Source: a virus
Direction: 5' to 3' (one strand)
Virus record (IMG/VR): IMGVR_UViG_3300034073_004114
Location: 1 to 54,782 of that record
Length of the DNA: 54,782 nucleotides
Positions 6,024-14,725 of this stretch are shown piece by piece (position 1 is the stretch's first letter; the number at the start of each line of letters is the position of its first letter). The notes beneath the pieces are model-generated. The model saw only the letters and a program-made list of their open reading frames with translations. It did no database searches and had not been told where the DNA came from. The position numbers and the translations under genes are program-made.

Positions 6024-8103
6024 GCCACAAGACGAGTTTGCTATTGTATTTACTCAAAACGAAGATGGATCTATTACTGAAACTCAGGTTCAGAATAGGT
6101 ATTGGATTTTGTCGAATCAAAATGTCGATAATTCATTCGTTCGTTTAAATGGGAACTTACACTATAAATGGGGTAAGCAGTTCAAAGAACGTTCTGATTT
6201 TATTTCTTTTAAAAAGCAATACGGCAGATACGACATTTATTCCATACACGATCCAAAAGAATCGATTATGGTTAAGGATGGTTACACATACTTTAAAGGT
6301 ATGAAACCACAGGATGTGTCTATCCTATCTTTTGATATTGAGACCACTTCTCTTAATGCAGAAGATCCCCAAGCTAAAGTGTTGCTAATTTCAAATACCT
6401 ATAGAAAAAATGGTGTCACCAACAGAAAACTATTTAGTTTCACTGATTACCATTCTAGCGTACACATGCTGCTGGAATGGGCTAATTGGGTTAATGAAAT
6501 AGATCCTTCTGTTATATGTGGACACAATATCTATTCATTCGATTTGAAATATATTTCAGAATTCTTAGCTATAAATAAACACGAATTGAAATTGGGTAGA
6601 GACGGATCACCAATTAGATTTGAATCATATGAGTCTAAGTTTAGAGTAGACGGCACCCGCGACCTCCACTACAACAAGGTGAGGTGTTATGGTCGTGAAC
6701 TAATAGACACCATGTTCCTAGCGTATAAGTATGATATCGGTAGAAAATATGAAAGCTATGGACTAAAGAAAATCATTGCTCAAGAAAACCTAGAAGCAAA
6801 GGATCGGGTTTTTTATGATGCTTCTTTAATTAGATTCAATTACACCGATCCGTATGAATGGGAAAAAATCAAAGAGTACTGCTTACATGATGCAGACGAC
6901 TCCTTAAAATTGTTTGACCTGATGATTTCTCCGTTTTTCTACATGACACAATCTGTACCTAAAAGCTTCCAATCAATGATAGAATCTGCCTCTGGAAGTC
7001 AAATTAATTCTGTGATGGTTAGAAGCTATCTCCAGGAGAGACACAGCATACCCAAGGCTTCCCCTGCGGTAGAATTTGAAGGAGCTATTAGTTTTGGGAA
7101 CCCAGGGGTTTACAGAAATGTTTTTAAAGTTGACGTAGCATCCCTTTACCCATCAATCATGATCGAGTATAAAGTACATTCGCGTGAAAAGGATCCCAAC
7201 AAGAACTTCCTAAACTTAGTACAAACATTTACAGAACGACGTTTGTATCATAAAGGTCTATCCAAAAAGGATAAATACCATGATGATATGCAAGCCACAT
7301 TTAAAATATTTATTAACAGTTGCTATGGGTTTCTTGGTAGCACGGGGTTAAATTTTAACATGCCTGAGGGCGCAGCGTTCATCACGAAAATGGGAAGAGA
7401 CATCCTCACAAAATCCATTGAGTGGGCGCAAGAAAAAAATCACATCATTGTTAATGCTGACACCGACTCTATTTCTTTCACAAAATATAACGAGGGTGAA
7501 TTCTCCGAAGAAGAAAAGATGTCGTCCCTAAAAGAATTAAACGCACTGTTCCCCTCGACTATTAAGTTCGAGGACGACGGCTTATATAAATGTACAATTG
7601 TATTTAAGGCGAAGAATTACGTTTTATTCGACGGTAGTAAAATCAAAACGAAAGGCTCTGCTATTAAAGCAACAACAAAAGAACCAGCATTAAAAGAGTT
7701 CATTAATAGAATTATTAGTGCGATTATAGAAGGCTCGGAAAACTACAGCAGCATATATGAAGAATACGTCAAAGAAGCTATGCAAATAAAAGATATCAAA
7801 AGATGGGTTACAAGGAAAACTATCTCAGAGAAAACACTAAACCCACAGAGAACAAACGAACAAAAGATATTTGACATTATATCGGAAACAGAATATTCTG
7901 AGGGAGATAGAATTTATTGTTTCTTTAAATCTGACGGCACCCTAGCTCTGGTTGAAAATTTTGATGGCGATTACGATAAAGATAAAATGCTTGAAAAAAT
8001 ATTCAAAACATCTGAGATATTTAAAACGGTTCTCCCAGAAGGAACCTTCACGAACTATAAGTTAAAAAAGAATAAAGAGAAGTTGAAGGAACTATTAAAA
8101 TGA
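5968..8103 (+). CDS. Family B DNA polymerase with 3'-5' exonuclease
   Basis: The 711-residue protein is the replicative polymerase. The exonuclease domain starts with F-D-I-E-T-T (Exo I, about 122-127), followed by G-H-N-I-Y-S-F-D (Exo II region) and a C-L-H-D-A-D-D segment (Exo III region). The polymerase domain has D-V-A-S-L-Y-P-S-I (motif A, about 390-398), F-K-I-F-I-N-S-C-Y-G (motif B, about 446-455) and A-D-T-D-S (motif C, about 497-501), with K-A-K-N-Y (KxY motif) near 548. At 711 residues it is on the short side for the family, with a brief thumb. T7-like podoviruses normally carry family A enzymes, so this is unusual next to T7-like tail genes. Confidence 0.92.
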   Translation: MSDQLIYGKNQIQKIVSIEPQDEFAIVFTQNEDGSITETQVQNRYWILSNQNVDNSFVRLNGNLHYKWGKQFKERSDFISFKKQYGRYDIYSIHDPKESIMVKDGYTYFKGMKPQDVSILSFDIETTSLNAEDPQAKVLLISNTYRKNGVTNRKLFSFTDYHSSVHMLLEWANWVNEIDPSVICGHNIYSFDLKYISEFLAINKHELKLGRDGSPIRFESYESKFRVDGTRDLHYNKVRCYGRELIDTMFLAYKYDIGRKYESYGLKKIIAQENLEAKDRVFYDASLIRFNYTDPYEWEKIKEYCLHDADDSLKLFDLMISPFFYMTQSVPKSFQSMIESASGSQINSVMVRSYLQERHSIPKASPAVEFEGAISFGNPGVYRNVFKVDVASLYPSIMIEYKVHSREKDPNKNFLNLVQTFTERRLYHKGLSKKDKYHDDMQATFKIFINSCYGFLGSTGLNFNMPEGAAFITKMGRDILTKSIEWAQEKNHIIVNADTDSISFTKYNEGEFSEEEKMSSLKELNALFPSTIKFEDDGLYKCTIVFKAKNYVLFDGSKIKTKGSAIKATTKEPALKEFINRIISAIIEGSENYSSIYEEYVKEAMQIKDIKRWVTRKTISEKTLNPQRTNEQKIFDIISETEYSEGDRIYCFFKSDGTLALVENFDGDYDKDKMLEKIFKTSEIFKTVLPEGTFTNYKLKKNKEKLKELLK

Positions 8104-8285
8104 TGTTTGTATCAATTGGACTTATTTGGGGAATATCTTTATACGCTACCGCATATTTCTTTTATAAAAGGGGATACACGAATGCGGTAGATGACATTGT
8201 CTCGATGAGTGAGATGATAAAGAAATACACATCAAATAAAGAATCATTTGGTGTGGATGTTTCAAAAAGAACAGATTTAAATTGA
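8100..8285 (+). CDS. Small single-pass membrane protein
   Basis: The protein has 61 residues with one hydrophobic helix at about residues 2-22 and a charged, Ser-rich tail. Its start overlaps the polymerase stop (ATGATG) and its stop overlaps the deaminase start. Function unknown. Confidence 0.55.
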   Translation: MMFVSIGLIWGISLYATAYFFYKRGYTNAVDDIVSMSEMIKKYTSNKESFGVDVSKRTDLN

Positions 8286-8641
8286 TGAAAAAAAGATTTT
8301 TTGATTTGGCTAAATCAATATCAGTTCATTCCGATCATCCCCAACACAAGTTGGGTGCGGTAATCACACGGGGCAACAGAATCATTTCGCTGGGCTACAA
8401 CAAGAACAAAACTCACACCAAATCGAATCATAGTTGGAAAAGATTACACGCAGAAATATCCGCCATAATTAAAGCAACGGAAGATTTGAATAATTGTTCC
8501 ATTTATATTTACAGACAAAAAAAAGACGGTTCTTTGGGTATGGCAAGGCCATGTGTTACATGTATGCTTGCTATAAAAGAATCAGGGATAAAGAAGATTT
8601 GTTACTCCACAGAAAACGGATTTGTTGAGGAAAAGCTATGA
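8285..8641 (+). CDS. Zinc-dependent nucleotide deaminase (dCMP deaminase-like)
   Basis: The 118-residue protein has the cytidine/deoxycytidylate deaminase zinc signature: H-A-E (about 53-55, His ligand and catalytic Glu) and P-C-V-T-C (about 88-92, two Cys ligands). In phages these enzymes make dUMP from dCMP to feed dTTP synthesis, which fits the dUTPase at 12370. The ATG at 8285 was preferred to an upstream TTG; it overlaps the previous stop as TGATG. Substrate choice (dCMP, cytidine or another base) cannot be read from sequence alone. Confidence 0.75.
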   Translation: MKKRFFDLAKSISVHSDHPQHKLGAVITRGNRIISLGYNKNKTHTKSNHSWKRLHAEISAIIKATEDLNNCSIYIYRQKKDGSLGMARPCVTCMLAIKESGIKKICYSTENGFVEEKL

Positions 8642-9675
8642 TCGAAAATTCATATTGTTTTGATGACGTGTTAATTGTTCCCTCCTTCTCTAAGATAAGC
8701 TCTAGGAAAGAAGTTGATATTTCAACAAATGTTAATAATTTAAATCTATCTTTGCCCATTATTTCAGCCAACATGGACACCGTCACGGGTAGTAAAATGG
8801 CTAATGCAATGCAACAAAGTGGTGGCGTTGGGTGTCTTCATAGATTTATGTCCATTGAGGATAATGTAAAAGAATTCTTGGATTCTCCAAAGTCAACGAT
8901 TGTTTCAATTGGAATTGGCAAAGGTGAATTGGAGAGGGCTGAAGCTCTTTTCTATGCGGGAGCCAAGCAGTTTGTAATTGATGTGGCACACGCAGCGGCA
9001 CTTCACGTCGTTCAACAATATGATGAACTCAGGAAGATAGTAAAATCAGATGCTTCAATTATTATCGGTAATGTAGCCACGGCCAGGGATATAAGTGACT
9101 TTCTATACCATTCCAAAGCATCACAGATGCCAAATACTTTTAAAGTTGGGATTGGAGGAGGCAGCATGTGTACAACTAGGATTGTCACAGGATGCGGGAT
9201 GCCCACGTTACAATCCGTCATGGATTGTTATAGATATACAAATGAATTGGGAATTAATATTATCGCCGATGGGGGCATTAAAAATAGCGGTGATATTGTA
9301 AAGGCTCTCGCAGCTGGTGCAGATGCAGTAATGATTGGGAGTCTTCTTTCTGGTACAGATGAAACTCCAGGGGAATTAGTGGCATATACCGACGCCTATG
9401 GTGGGGGTTTTCGTAAAAAATACCGTGGTTCGGCATCACTTGAGTCTTACGAAGTTCAAGGCAAAGTATCCCAACACCGAACTGCCGAAGGTGAATCAAC
9501 CTATGTTCAGTACAAAGGTTCTGCGGTCGGAGTCCTACAGAGTCTCTCTGCTGGAATTAAATCGGGACTAACCTACGTAGGTGCTTCTAATTTGACAATG
9601 TTAAAGCAGAATGCTAGATTTATTAAGATTAGTAATAATGGATTGATTGAATCTAAACCACATGGGAAAAACTAA
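8638..9675 (+). CDS. IMP dehydrogenase / GMP reductase family enzyme without CBS domains
   Basis: The 345-residue protein is a TIM-barrel oxidoreductase of purine metabolism. The catalytic loop is [11 protein letters not shown] with Cys178. The phosphate-binding segment [11 protein letters not shown] follows, with [13 protein letters not shown] after it. It lacks the tandem CBS domains of cellular IMP dehydrogenase (about 490 residues), so it is close to GMP reductase in length. The mobile flap (H-R-T-A-E-G, then Y-K-G) resembles GMP reductase, while the end G-L-I-E-S-K-P-H-G resembles IMP dehydrogenase. It would either make XMP for guanine nucleotides or turn GMP into IMP. It starts within the deaminase stop. 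Confidence 0.8.
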   Translation: MIENSYCFDDVLIVPSFSKISSRKEVDISTNVNNLNLSLPIISANMDTVTGSKMANAMQQSGGVGCLHRFMSIEDNVKEFLDSPKSTIVSIGIGKGELERAEALFYAGAKQFVIDVAHAAALHVVQQYDELRKIVKSDASIIIGNVATARDISDFLYHSKASQMPNTFKVGIGGGSMCTTRIVTGCGMPTLQSVMDCYRYTNELGINIIADGGIKNSGDIVKALAAGADAVMIGSLLSGTDETPGELVAYTDAYGGGFRKKYRGSASLESYEVQGKVSQHRTAEGESTYVQYKGSAVGVLQSLSAGIKSGLTYVGASNLTMLKQNARFIKISNNGLIESKPHGKN

Positions 9676-10658
9676 TGGGTTACTTTACTATCAAGGCTAA
9701 ATCAAATCTAGATGAGATGGAAATTGGGTCTAAAATCACTGAATCGGATTTCAGTATTCTAACCCAAAAAAATAACTTCGTCCAAATGGAATACCACGAC
9801 GACGAGGATGAATCTCCAGCCTATGATGTAAAGCCTGGAATCTGGACAATCCAAAAAGTAATGGGAAAGTTATCCCTTGTTCCAACGTCTTTTGTTAAGG
9901 ACGACATCTTATCCTCATTTGTTCACACTAAAAATATCACAGATAAAATCGATTGTTTTTTTAATAAACTCGACGTGTACAAAAAGTATGGGATAGAAGT
10001 CCCCAAAAGGGGTATTCTTCTATACGGTCCAGCTGGAACAGGGAAAACCACTGTTCTAAATAAAGTTGCTCAACAATACCAAACCGATTCAAAGACAGCT
10101 ATCGTCGTCTGGACTACAGACAAATTCGAAGCTTTTGAAGTTAAAGATTTTGTTAAGTCTTTTAACTACACCAGCGGAGTCGAAAAGTTGGTACTGATAG
10201 TTGAAGATATTGGTGGCATTGAAATCGATCAAACTAGAATGAGAAGCGATTCTTCTCTTTTGAGTTTACTGGACAACCAAGAGAAAACATTTAAAATACC
10301 AGTACTTATTTTGGCAACTACTAATTTCCCAGAAGCATTTTTGGGCAACTTAACAAACCGACCACAGCGGTTTGATGACAAGATCGAAGTCGGATACCCG
10401 GACGGAGAACAAAGAAAAGAACTGTTGGGGTTTTTTTCTAAAGAGGGTAAGCCCAGCGAAGAAACACTAAATCTCATATCCAGCAATAAATGTGCAGAGT
10501 TTACACCAGCGCACATTAAAGAAGCCGTGATTAGATCCGCTATATATGACAAGGATCTAAAGGAAACTATTTCTGAAATAGTCAAAGAAATAGAAAAGTA
10601 TAAAAAGGCATTCAGTAAACAAAAGTCCGTAGGCATGGGGTTTTCTGATTATGAATAA
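9675..10658 (+). CDS. AAA+ ATPase
   Basis: The 327-residue protein has an N-terminal adaptor-like region of about 100 residues and a classic AAA module: Walker A G-P-A-G-T-G-K-T (about 118-125), Walker B L-I-V-E-D-I-G (about 174-180), sensor 1 L-A-T-T-N (about 215-219) and an arginine-finger region N-R-P-Q-R-F-D. This resembles the BCS1/FtsH-type AAA core rather than clamp loaders. It may remodel a protein complex or unfold a target. Its start overlaps the stop of the IMPDH-like gene (TAATG), and it overlaps the next gene by 8 nt. Confidence 0.8.
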   Translation: MGYFTIKAKSNLDEMEIGSKITESDFSILTQKNNFVQMEYHDDEDESPAYDVKPGIWTIQKVMGKLSLVPTSFVKDDILSSFVHTKNITDKIDCFFNKLDVYKKYGIEVPKRGILLYGPAGTGKTTVLNKVAQQYQTDSKTAIVVWTTDKFEAFEVKDFVKSFNYTSGVEKLVLIVEDIGGIEIDQTRMRSDSSLLSLLDNQEKTFKIPVLILATTNFPEAFLGNLTNRPQRFDDKIEVGYPDGEQRKELLGFFSKEGKPSEETLNLISSNKCAEFTPAHIKEAVIRSAIYDKDLKETISEIVKEIEKYKKAFSKQKSVGMGFSDYE

Positions 10659-10875
10659 CCGTATAAAAAATTCACACCTAAGTAGAAAAAATGACCGAAA
10701 AGCAGAATACAAAATATCCTACTACGACTTATTAATTAATTCTAGACCATTTAGGCTAGAAAAAAACTCAAGTAGAATATCGTCCTACACTTCATTGAAA
10801 GAAGAAGTAAATTTGAGCAATGAAATTCAACGAGCATTAGAACAACGAAGTGCGAAGAAATTTAGCAATGAATGA
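10651..10875 (+). CDS. Hypothetical basic protein
   Basis: The protein has 74 residues, rich in Lys, Arg, Ser and Asn, with no membrane segment. It overlaps the AAA+ gene by 8 nt and the following gene by 8 nt. It could bind nucleic acid given its charge, but no family is recognised. Confidence 0.5.
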   Translation: MNNRIKNSHLSRKNDRKAEYKISYYDLLINSRPFRLEKNSSRISSYTSLKEEVNLSNEIQRALEQRSAKKFSNE

Positions 10876-11173
10876 TGAAAATAATATTTTAGACTTTAAA
10901 AAAGTACAAGAGTACAACAAAAAGAAAAAATTACTTGAAAAATCAGAAAAAGTAGTTGAAGAGCTTAGTTTAGTGTTGTATATATTTGATTTAACGATTA
11001 ACGGATTATCTAACTTCAAAAGATATGTGTTCGTTATGGAGTGCATCTCTGTGTTGCAAAATAATAAACTACTTCTTGAGATTCATCTTAATAAATACAA
11101 AAAAGTAATTCTTAAAATAAAAGAAGAGATGGAAAATGTTAAGTTGGAAAAAACTCCTGAAGAAAATTCCTAG
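10868..11173 (+). CDS. Hypothetical helical protein
   Basis: The protein has 101 residues, almost all predicted helix, rich in Lys, Glu and Leu. The start MNDENN was chosen because it overlaps the preceding stop (ATGAATGA); a further in-frame ATG lies at 10850 inside the upstream gene. It overlaps the metallopeptidase gene by 38 nt. Function unknown. Confidence 0.5.
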   Translation: MNDENNILDFKKVQEYNKKKKLLEKSEKVVEELSLVLYIFDLTINGLSNFKRYVFVMECISVLQNNKLLLEIHLNKYKKVILKIKEEMENVKLEKTPEENS

Positions 11174-11450
11174 CAAAGTTCAAATAACAAAAACTCATTC
11201 TTATGAAGTTGTTTGGGTGGATTCGTTTACTAGTCAGGATGTTATGGGTGAAACGCGATTTGATAAAAGACAGATAGCAATTAAAAAAAGTATGTCACCC
11301 AAATTAACAGTCATTACATATCTACACGAAGTTCTTCATGCAACTTCTGGGGAGCACGAGGTCGATTTGACAGAGAAACAAGTTCTAGCTTTAGAGAAAT
11401 CCTTTTATTATTTTTTAAAGTCAAATAACATTTTTAAGGAAACAGAATAA
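11136..11450 (+). CDS. Small zinc metallopeptidase-like protein (HExxH)
   Basis: The 104-residue protein has H-E-V-L-H (about residues 69-73) followed by a conserved-looking G-E-H-E-V-D segment. This is the gluzincin arrangement of small phage metallopeptidases related to the ImmA/IrrE and SprT-like groups. The N-terminal half is beta-rich. Such proteins may cut a host or phage regulator, but the target is not visible. It starts inside the previous gene and its stop overlaps the metallophosphoesterase ATG (TAATG). Confidence 0.6.
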   Translation: MLSWKKLLKKIPSKVQITKTHSYEVVWVDSFTSQDVMGETRFDKRQIAIKKSMSPKLTVITYLHEVLHATSGEHEVDLTEKQVLALEKSFYYFLKSNNIFKETE

Positions 11451-12106
11451 TGAAAATACTTGTACTGGGCGATTCCCACTTACCATTCACCGACTTCGAT
11501 GTAATCGAGCAAGCTCGAGACTTTGCTAAAAAAGCGAAGCCTGATATCGTTATATCGACAGGTGATATGACTGATCAGAAGTACTGGAGTAGGTTCCCCA
11601 AAGGTCCGGAAGATGATGGTGGAATGGCAGAATGGGAAAAGGTTTTAAAAACAGCTAAAGAATTTGCAAAAATGTTTCCCGAACTCGTTATCCTAAATTC
11701 AAACCATGATCGACGTTATGCAAAGAAGGCAGCTGAAAGCGGCATTCCTAAAATAATGATCAGAACTCTTTCAGAGCTTATCCCCAATAAAGGCTGGAAA
11801 TGGCACCTTGGACCTGATCCACTTATTGTAGACAAGATAGCATTCATGCACGGCGATGAGCTACACGGCGGGGTTAAAGCGAAGGCCGCCACACTCGGTA
11901 TGAACGTTGTCCAAGGACACTCCCACAAAGCAGAACTACACTACTTAAATCGTTTTGATAAACAGATATTCGCAATGGACGTGGGGTGTACTGTGGATCC
12001 CAAAAGTTCAGCATTTGATTATGCGGCAAGTTCTTTAACCAAAGTATGGGTGGGGTTTGGATACATCGAACACGGTGTTCCACATCTCATTCCAAAGAAA
12101 AAATAA
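11450..12106 (+). CDS. Calcineurin-like metallophosphoesterase
   Basis: The 218-residue protein has the complete set of metal-binding blocks of the family: G-D-S-H (about 7-10), S-T-G-D-M-T-D (about 36-42), N-S-N-H-D (about 82-86), M-H-G-D (about 125-128) and G-H-S-H (about 152-155). Phage relatives act as phosphodiesterases or nucleases on nucleic acids or nucleotides, though the substrate cannot be read from sequence. No signal peptide is seen, so it acts in the cytoplasm. Confidence 0.8.
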   Translation: MKILVLGDSHLPFTDFDVIEQARDFAKKAKPDIVISTGDMTDQKYWSRFPKGPEDDGGMAEWEKVLKTAKEFAKMFPELVILNSNHDRRYAKKAAESGIPKIMIRTLSELIPNKGWKWHLGPDPLIVDKIAFMHGDELHGGVKAKAATLGMNVVQGHSHKAELHYLNRFDKQIFAMDVGCTVDPKSSAFDYAASSLTKVWVGFGYIEHGVPHLIPKKK

Positions 12107-12117
12107 GAGGATATAAT

Positions 12118-12360
12118 ATGAAATCAGCATTAGAAAATAAACAAACCGCCCAACAGATTTTATCACAGAGACAACAAGAACCAGCACAACTAGAACGACT
12201 ACATGACATCATTGAGCAGGAAGCAGAAGCGGGTGGACTCGTAACCACGGTATCGGTTCAAAACGGAACTGCGGACAGCACAAAGTCCTCACTAGAAGAA
12301 CTAGGCTATGTTGTATCTAAGCTATCTGAAACTGCTCTACTAATCAGTTGGGATATTTAA
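12118..12360 (+). CDS. Hypothetical small protein
   Basis: The protein has 80 residues. The ATG at 12118 has AGAGGA 6 nt upstream; a longer frame starting inside the phosphoesterase gene was rejected. The N-terminal half is Gln/Glu rich and helical, and the C-terminal half has a beta-strand pattern ending W-D-I. Function unknown; it lies between the phosphoesterase and dUTPase genes. Confidence 0.6.
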   Translation: MKSALENKQTAQQILSQRQQEPAQLERLHDIIEQEAEAGGLVTTVSVQNGTADSTKSSLEELGYVVSKLSETALLISWDI

Positions 12361-12369
12361 TTTTAAAAT

Positions 12370-12813
12370 ATGAATAACATTAAAGTCGTACTTTTAAACG
12401 ATAAAGCATCTCTCCCCACTAGAAATAAATCTACCGACGCTGGGTTGGATCTTTACGCATCACAAGACTGCTTTATTAAATTAGGCTCTACAGTGGTAGT
12501 CAACACTTCAGTTGCACTTGCAGTACCGGAAGGTTACGTGGGTAAGATTGAAGATCGCTCATCCCTAGCCGCTAAAGGATTACGGACAGGGGGAGGTGTG
12601 GTTGACCATGGATATACCGGAGAAGTTAAAGTGGTCATACACAATCTAACCCATGGAATCCCAGGTATAGAAAACTCAGGTTATTTCATCTCCAAAGGTG
12701 ATAAAATAGCACAAATACTTTTTTACAGAGTCGAAACCCCTTCAGTTGTGGTAACAGATTCCCTAGATGAAAGTGAGAGAGGTTTGCATGGATTTGGGAG
12801 TTCTGGCCGATGA
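12370..12813 (+). CDS. dut: dUTPase (deoxyuridine 5'-triphosphate nucleotidohydrolase)
   Basis: The 147-residue protein is the trimeric all-beta dUTPase that converts dUTP to dUMP and keeps uracil out of DNA. All five motifs are present: S-T-D-A-G-L-D-L-Y-A (motif 1), R-S-S-L-A-A-K-G-L (motif 2), G-V-V-D-H-G-Y-T-G-E-V (motif 3, catalytic Asp), K-G-D-K-I-A-Q-I-L-F (motif 4) and R-G-L-H-G-F-G-S-S-G-R (motif 5, phosphate lid). Length matches the family. It complements the deaminase at 8285. Its stop overlaps the next start (ATGA). Confidence 0.93.
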   Translation: MNNIKVVLLNDKASLPTRNKSTDAGLDLYASQDCFIKLGSTVVVNTSVALAVPEGYVGKIEDRSSLAAKGLRTGGGVVDHGYTGEVKVVIHNLTHGIPGIENSGYFISKGDKIAQILFYRVETPSVVVTDSLDESERGLHGFGSSGR

Positions 12814-13037
12814 TCACCAACGATTATATAAAAGGCTATATAACAGCGTTAAAAACTGTAGAAGAAAACGCTGACCATTTAATAGCCAGCTACAAAAGCG
12901 TTCAATCCTCTAGATATGAAGAACATTCTGAAATTGCCTTGGAAGCACTATACAACGTAAAGAGTCATATTAAACAACTCAAAGAAAGCTACAAAGATCT
13001 AGTTCAGAGGCTAAACAATGGGCAGAAAAAAGAGTGA
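12810..13037 (+). CDS. Hypothetical helical protein
   Basis: The protein has 75 residues, mostly predicted helix with heptad-like spacing of Leu and Val, so possibly a small coiled coil. Its ATGA overlap with the dUTPase gene and the 20-nt overlap with the next gene place it inside one translated unit. Family not recognised. Confidence 0.55.
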   Translation: MITNDYIKGYITALKTVEENADHLIASYKSVQSSRYEEHSEIALEALYNVKSHIKQLKESYKDLVQRLNNGQKKE

Positions 13038-13317
13038 AGACGAAGACAAGATCGAGCAACTCGAGGATCAAATAAGAACATTAAAAGCAATCAACAAGTC
13101 TCTAGTTAGAAGATTAAAAAAAATAGATAAAAAATTTACTTACCATGAATTCGAAGAAACCGACGTACAAACAAAGTTTAAAAACGAAGAGTATGTCCCC
13201 AAACTATATTCCTGTGAATTCTGTAATAAAACCGAAGTAGAAGAATTCGAAATTGTTGGTAGGAAAATAAGAAAGTGTAATAGTTGTGGCAAAAGAACCA
13301 AAGCTCAAAAAACATAA
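13018..13317 (+). CDS. Small zinc-ribbon protein with coiled-coil start
   Basis: The 99-residue protein begins with a charged heptad segment (about 5-42). It ends with C-E-F-C (about 64-67) and C-N-S-C (about 91-94) pairs, which form a two-knuckle zinc ribbon. Such proteins usually bind nucleic acids or proteins. It overlaps the HNH gene by 32 nt, so the two may act together. Confidence 0.6.
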   Translation: MGRKKSEDEDKIEQLEDQIRTLKAINKSLVRRLKKIDKKFTYHEFEETDVQTKFKNEEYVPKLYSCEFCNKTEVEEFEIVGRKIRKCNSCGKRTKAQKT

Positions 13318-13648
13318 CAGAAAAACCTTTGTCACCGGAGCATTAAGAAGGGCATCATTACGTTGGCCTCCTAGGAATGAAGCCCTCAAAAAAGCAAGAG
13401 TCGATCGCGGCCTATACAGATGTGCAATGTGTGAGGGTAACTTCAAAAAGGACGAAGTACACATCGATCACATAAAACCAGTAATCAATCCTTCAGTTGG
13501 ATTCTCTGGGTGGGATGACTTTATAAATAATCTACTCTGTGATGTCGAAGGTTTCCAGATTCTTTGTAAGATGGATCATGAAATTAAAACTATGTTAGAA
13601 GATGAAATGAGAAAATCTTTTAAAGAACTTGACAAATCAGAAGATTAG
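13286..13648 (+). CDS. Free-standing HNH endonuclease
   Basis: The 120-residue protein has C-A-M-C (about 47-50) and an H-I-D-H-I-K-P core (about 62-68), with N-N-L-L-C and I-L-C-K-x-x-H after it. These are the His-Asn-His nuclease fold and its zinc knuckles. The basic N-terminus (R-R-A-S-L-R-W-P-P-R-N) is typical of small phage HNH proteins that occur next to replication or packaging genes. It may cut DNA during packaging or be a homing nuclease. It is not within an intron. Confidence 0.75.
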   Translation: MAKEPKLKKHNRKTFVTGALRRASLRWPPRNEALKKARVDRGLYRCAMCEGNFKKDEVHIDHIKPVINPSVGFSGWDDFINNLLCDVEGFQILCKMDHEIKTMLEDEMRKSFKELDKSED

Positions 13649-13665
13649 ATGTTTATTTATAATGT

Positions 13666-13911
13666 ATGCAGATAAAAATACCTTTTATATTAGATCCAAT
13701 AACTAAAAAGCCGTCTGTATCGTTAAGTAATTTGATGATATCGACGGTTTTTTTATTGGTAGCAGCATCACTCGATCTTTCGGGTAAAGTGGAAGATACG
13801 AGTATTGCATTAGAATATTTTGGCGTTTCTTCTGCCTTGTACTTCTCAAGAAGAATTAGTATAAATGGACGTGAATTTACGTCAGAAAGTGATAAAAATA
13901 ATAATGTTTAA
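13666..13911 (+). CDS. Holin-like small membrane protein
   Basis: The 81-residue protein has two hydrophobic segments (about 22-38 and 46-62) separated by a short polar turn, and polar ends. This matches small phage membrane proteins found in lysis regions. It sits just upstream of the membrane-anchored ClpP-like protease and the spanin-like pair, which supports a lysis role. A role is inferred from layout and hydropathy. Confidence 0.5.
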   Translation: MQIKIPFILDPITKKPSVSLSNLMISTVFLLVAASLDLSGKVEDTSIALEYFGVSSALYFSRRISINGREFTSESDKNNNV

Positions 13912-14725
13912 AGCAGTAGTAAAAAATGTTTTTTTCCTATCTATTGGAGTTTCTCTCGGGTACGCAGCATACTACACCGTAGGGGAAATTTACACTGGAG
14001 TTAAAACCAAGGTACAAAACATTAACGTAAGTAGTAGTTTACTACCTGAAGTAGATGATGCTGATTCAAAAGAACCTAAAACGGCTCTTCAGACAAGTAA
14101 TGTTAAAATGGTGGATTTAACCGATGAAAAGGTAATTCACATTACTGGTCCTATTGGAAGAAACGCTTTCAATGTTTCTGATGCAATAAAACTTGCAGCG
14201 CGTTCGGGCGATCCCATTTGGGTTCTAATTGATAGTCCTGGTGGTAGTGTAATTGCTGGAGCGCAGATTATCAGTGCAATCGAGTCAGCTGGTGTTGAAG
14301 TAAACACAGTTTGTCTTTCCCTTTGCGCCTCCATGGGTGCAATCATTCACCAGCACGGAACAAAACGATATATGGTTGATAGATCCTTCTTGATGTTTCA
14401 CGAGGCATCTGGTGGTGTATCGGGAACTATGCCTCAGATGTTATCACAACTTAAATCTATGAATCGATACATAAACAAAATGATTGCAAAAATTGCAACT
14501 CGAGCTGGGATGTCGTTTAAAGATTTAAGTTCTAAATTGGCGGCTGAACTATGGATTGACGCCGAGGATTCTTTGGTCTCCCATTTTAGTGATGGGACAA
14601 TTAACGTTCTTTTTGATCCTTCACGTGTTCTAAATTCAACACAAGGATTCGAGGAACGCGTTACGCCTTATTTACCCTCACCAAATAGAGGTGAGAGACA
14701 TAAGATTTTGGATATGCAACTATGA
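13904..14725 (+). CDS. Membrane-anchored ClpP-like serine protease
   Basis: The 273-residue protein (from MFKAVV) begins with a hydrophobic helix at about residues 8-26. The remainder is a ClpP/SppA-type fold: I-D-S-P-G-G-S-V (about 107-114), a nucleophile elbow C-A-S-M-G-A (Ser near 142), F-H-E-A-S-G-G (catalytic His near 165) and W-I-D-A-E-D (Asp near 215). The layout suggests an N-in anchor with the catalytic domain outside the inner membrane. ClpP-like proteins in phages are often prohead proteases, but this one is in the early arm, beside holin- and spanin-like genes, far from the capsid genes. A further in-frame ATG lies at 13865. Confidence 0.72.
   Translation: MFKAVVKNVFFLSIGVSLGYAAYYTVGEIYTGVKTKVQNINVSSSLLPEVDDADSKEPKTALQTSNVKMVDLTDEKVIHITGPIGRNAFNVSDAIKLAARSGDPIWVLIDSPGGSVIAGAQIISAIESAGVEVNTVCLSLCASMGAIIHQHGTKRYMVDRSFLMFHEASGGVSGTMPQMLSQLKSMNRYINKMIAKIATRAGMSFKDLSSKLAAELWIDAEDSLVSHFSDGTINVLFDPSRVLNSTQGFEERVTPYLPSPNRGERHKILDMQL

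Noticed and set aside
8285-9675. A 2-aminoadenine (Z-genome) pathway
   Set aside because: No PurZ, DatZ or MazZ-like gene was recognised in the window, so the IMPDH-like gene is not evidence of that system.
13621-13660. A TTGACA followed by TATAAT before the holin-like gene
   Set aside because: The spacing is about 23 nt, too long for a normal host promoter; kept out of the list.
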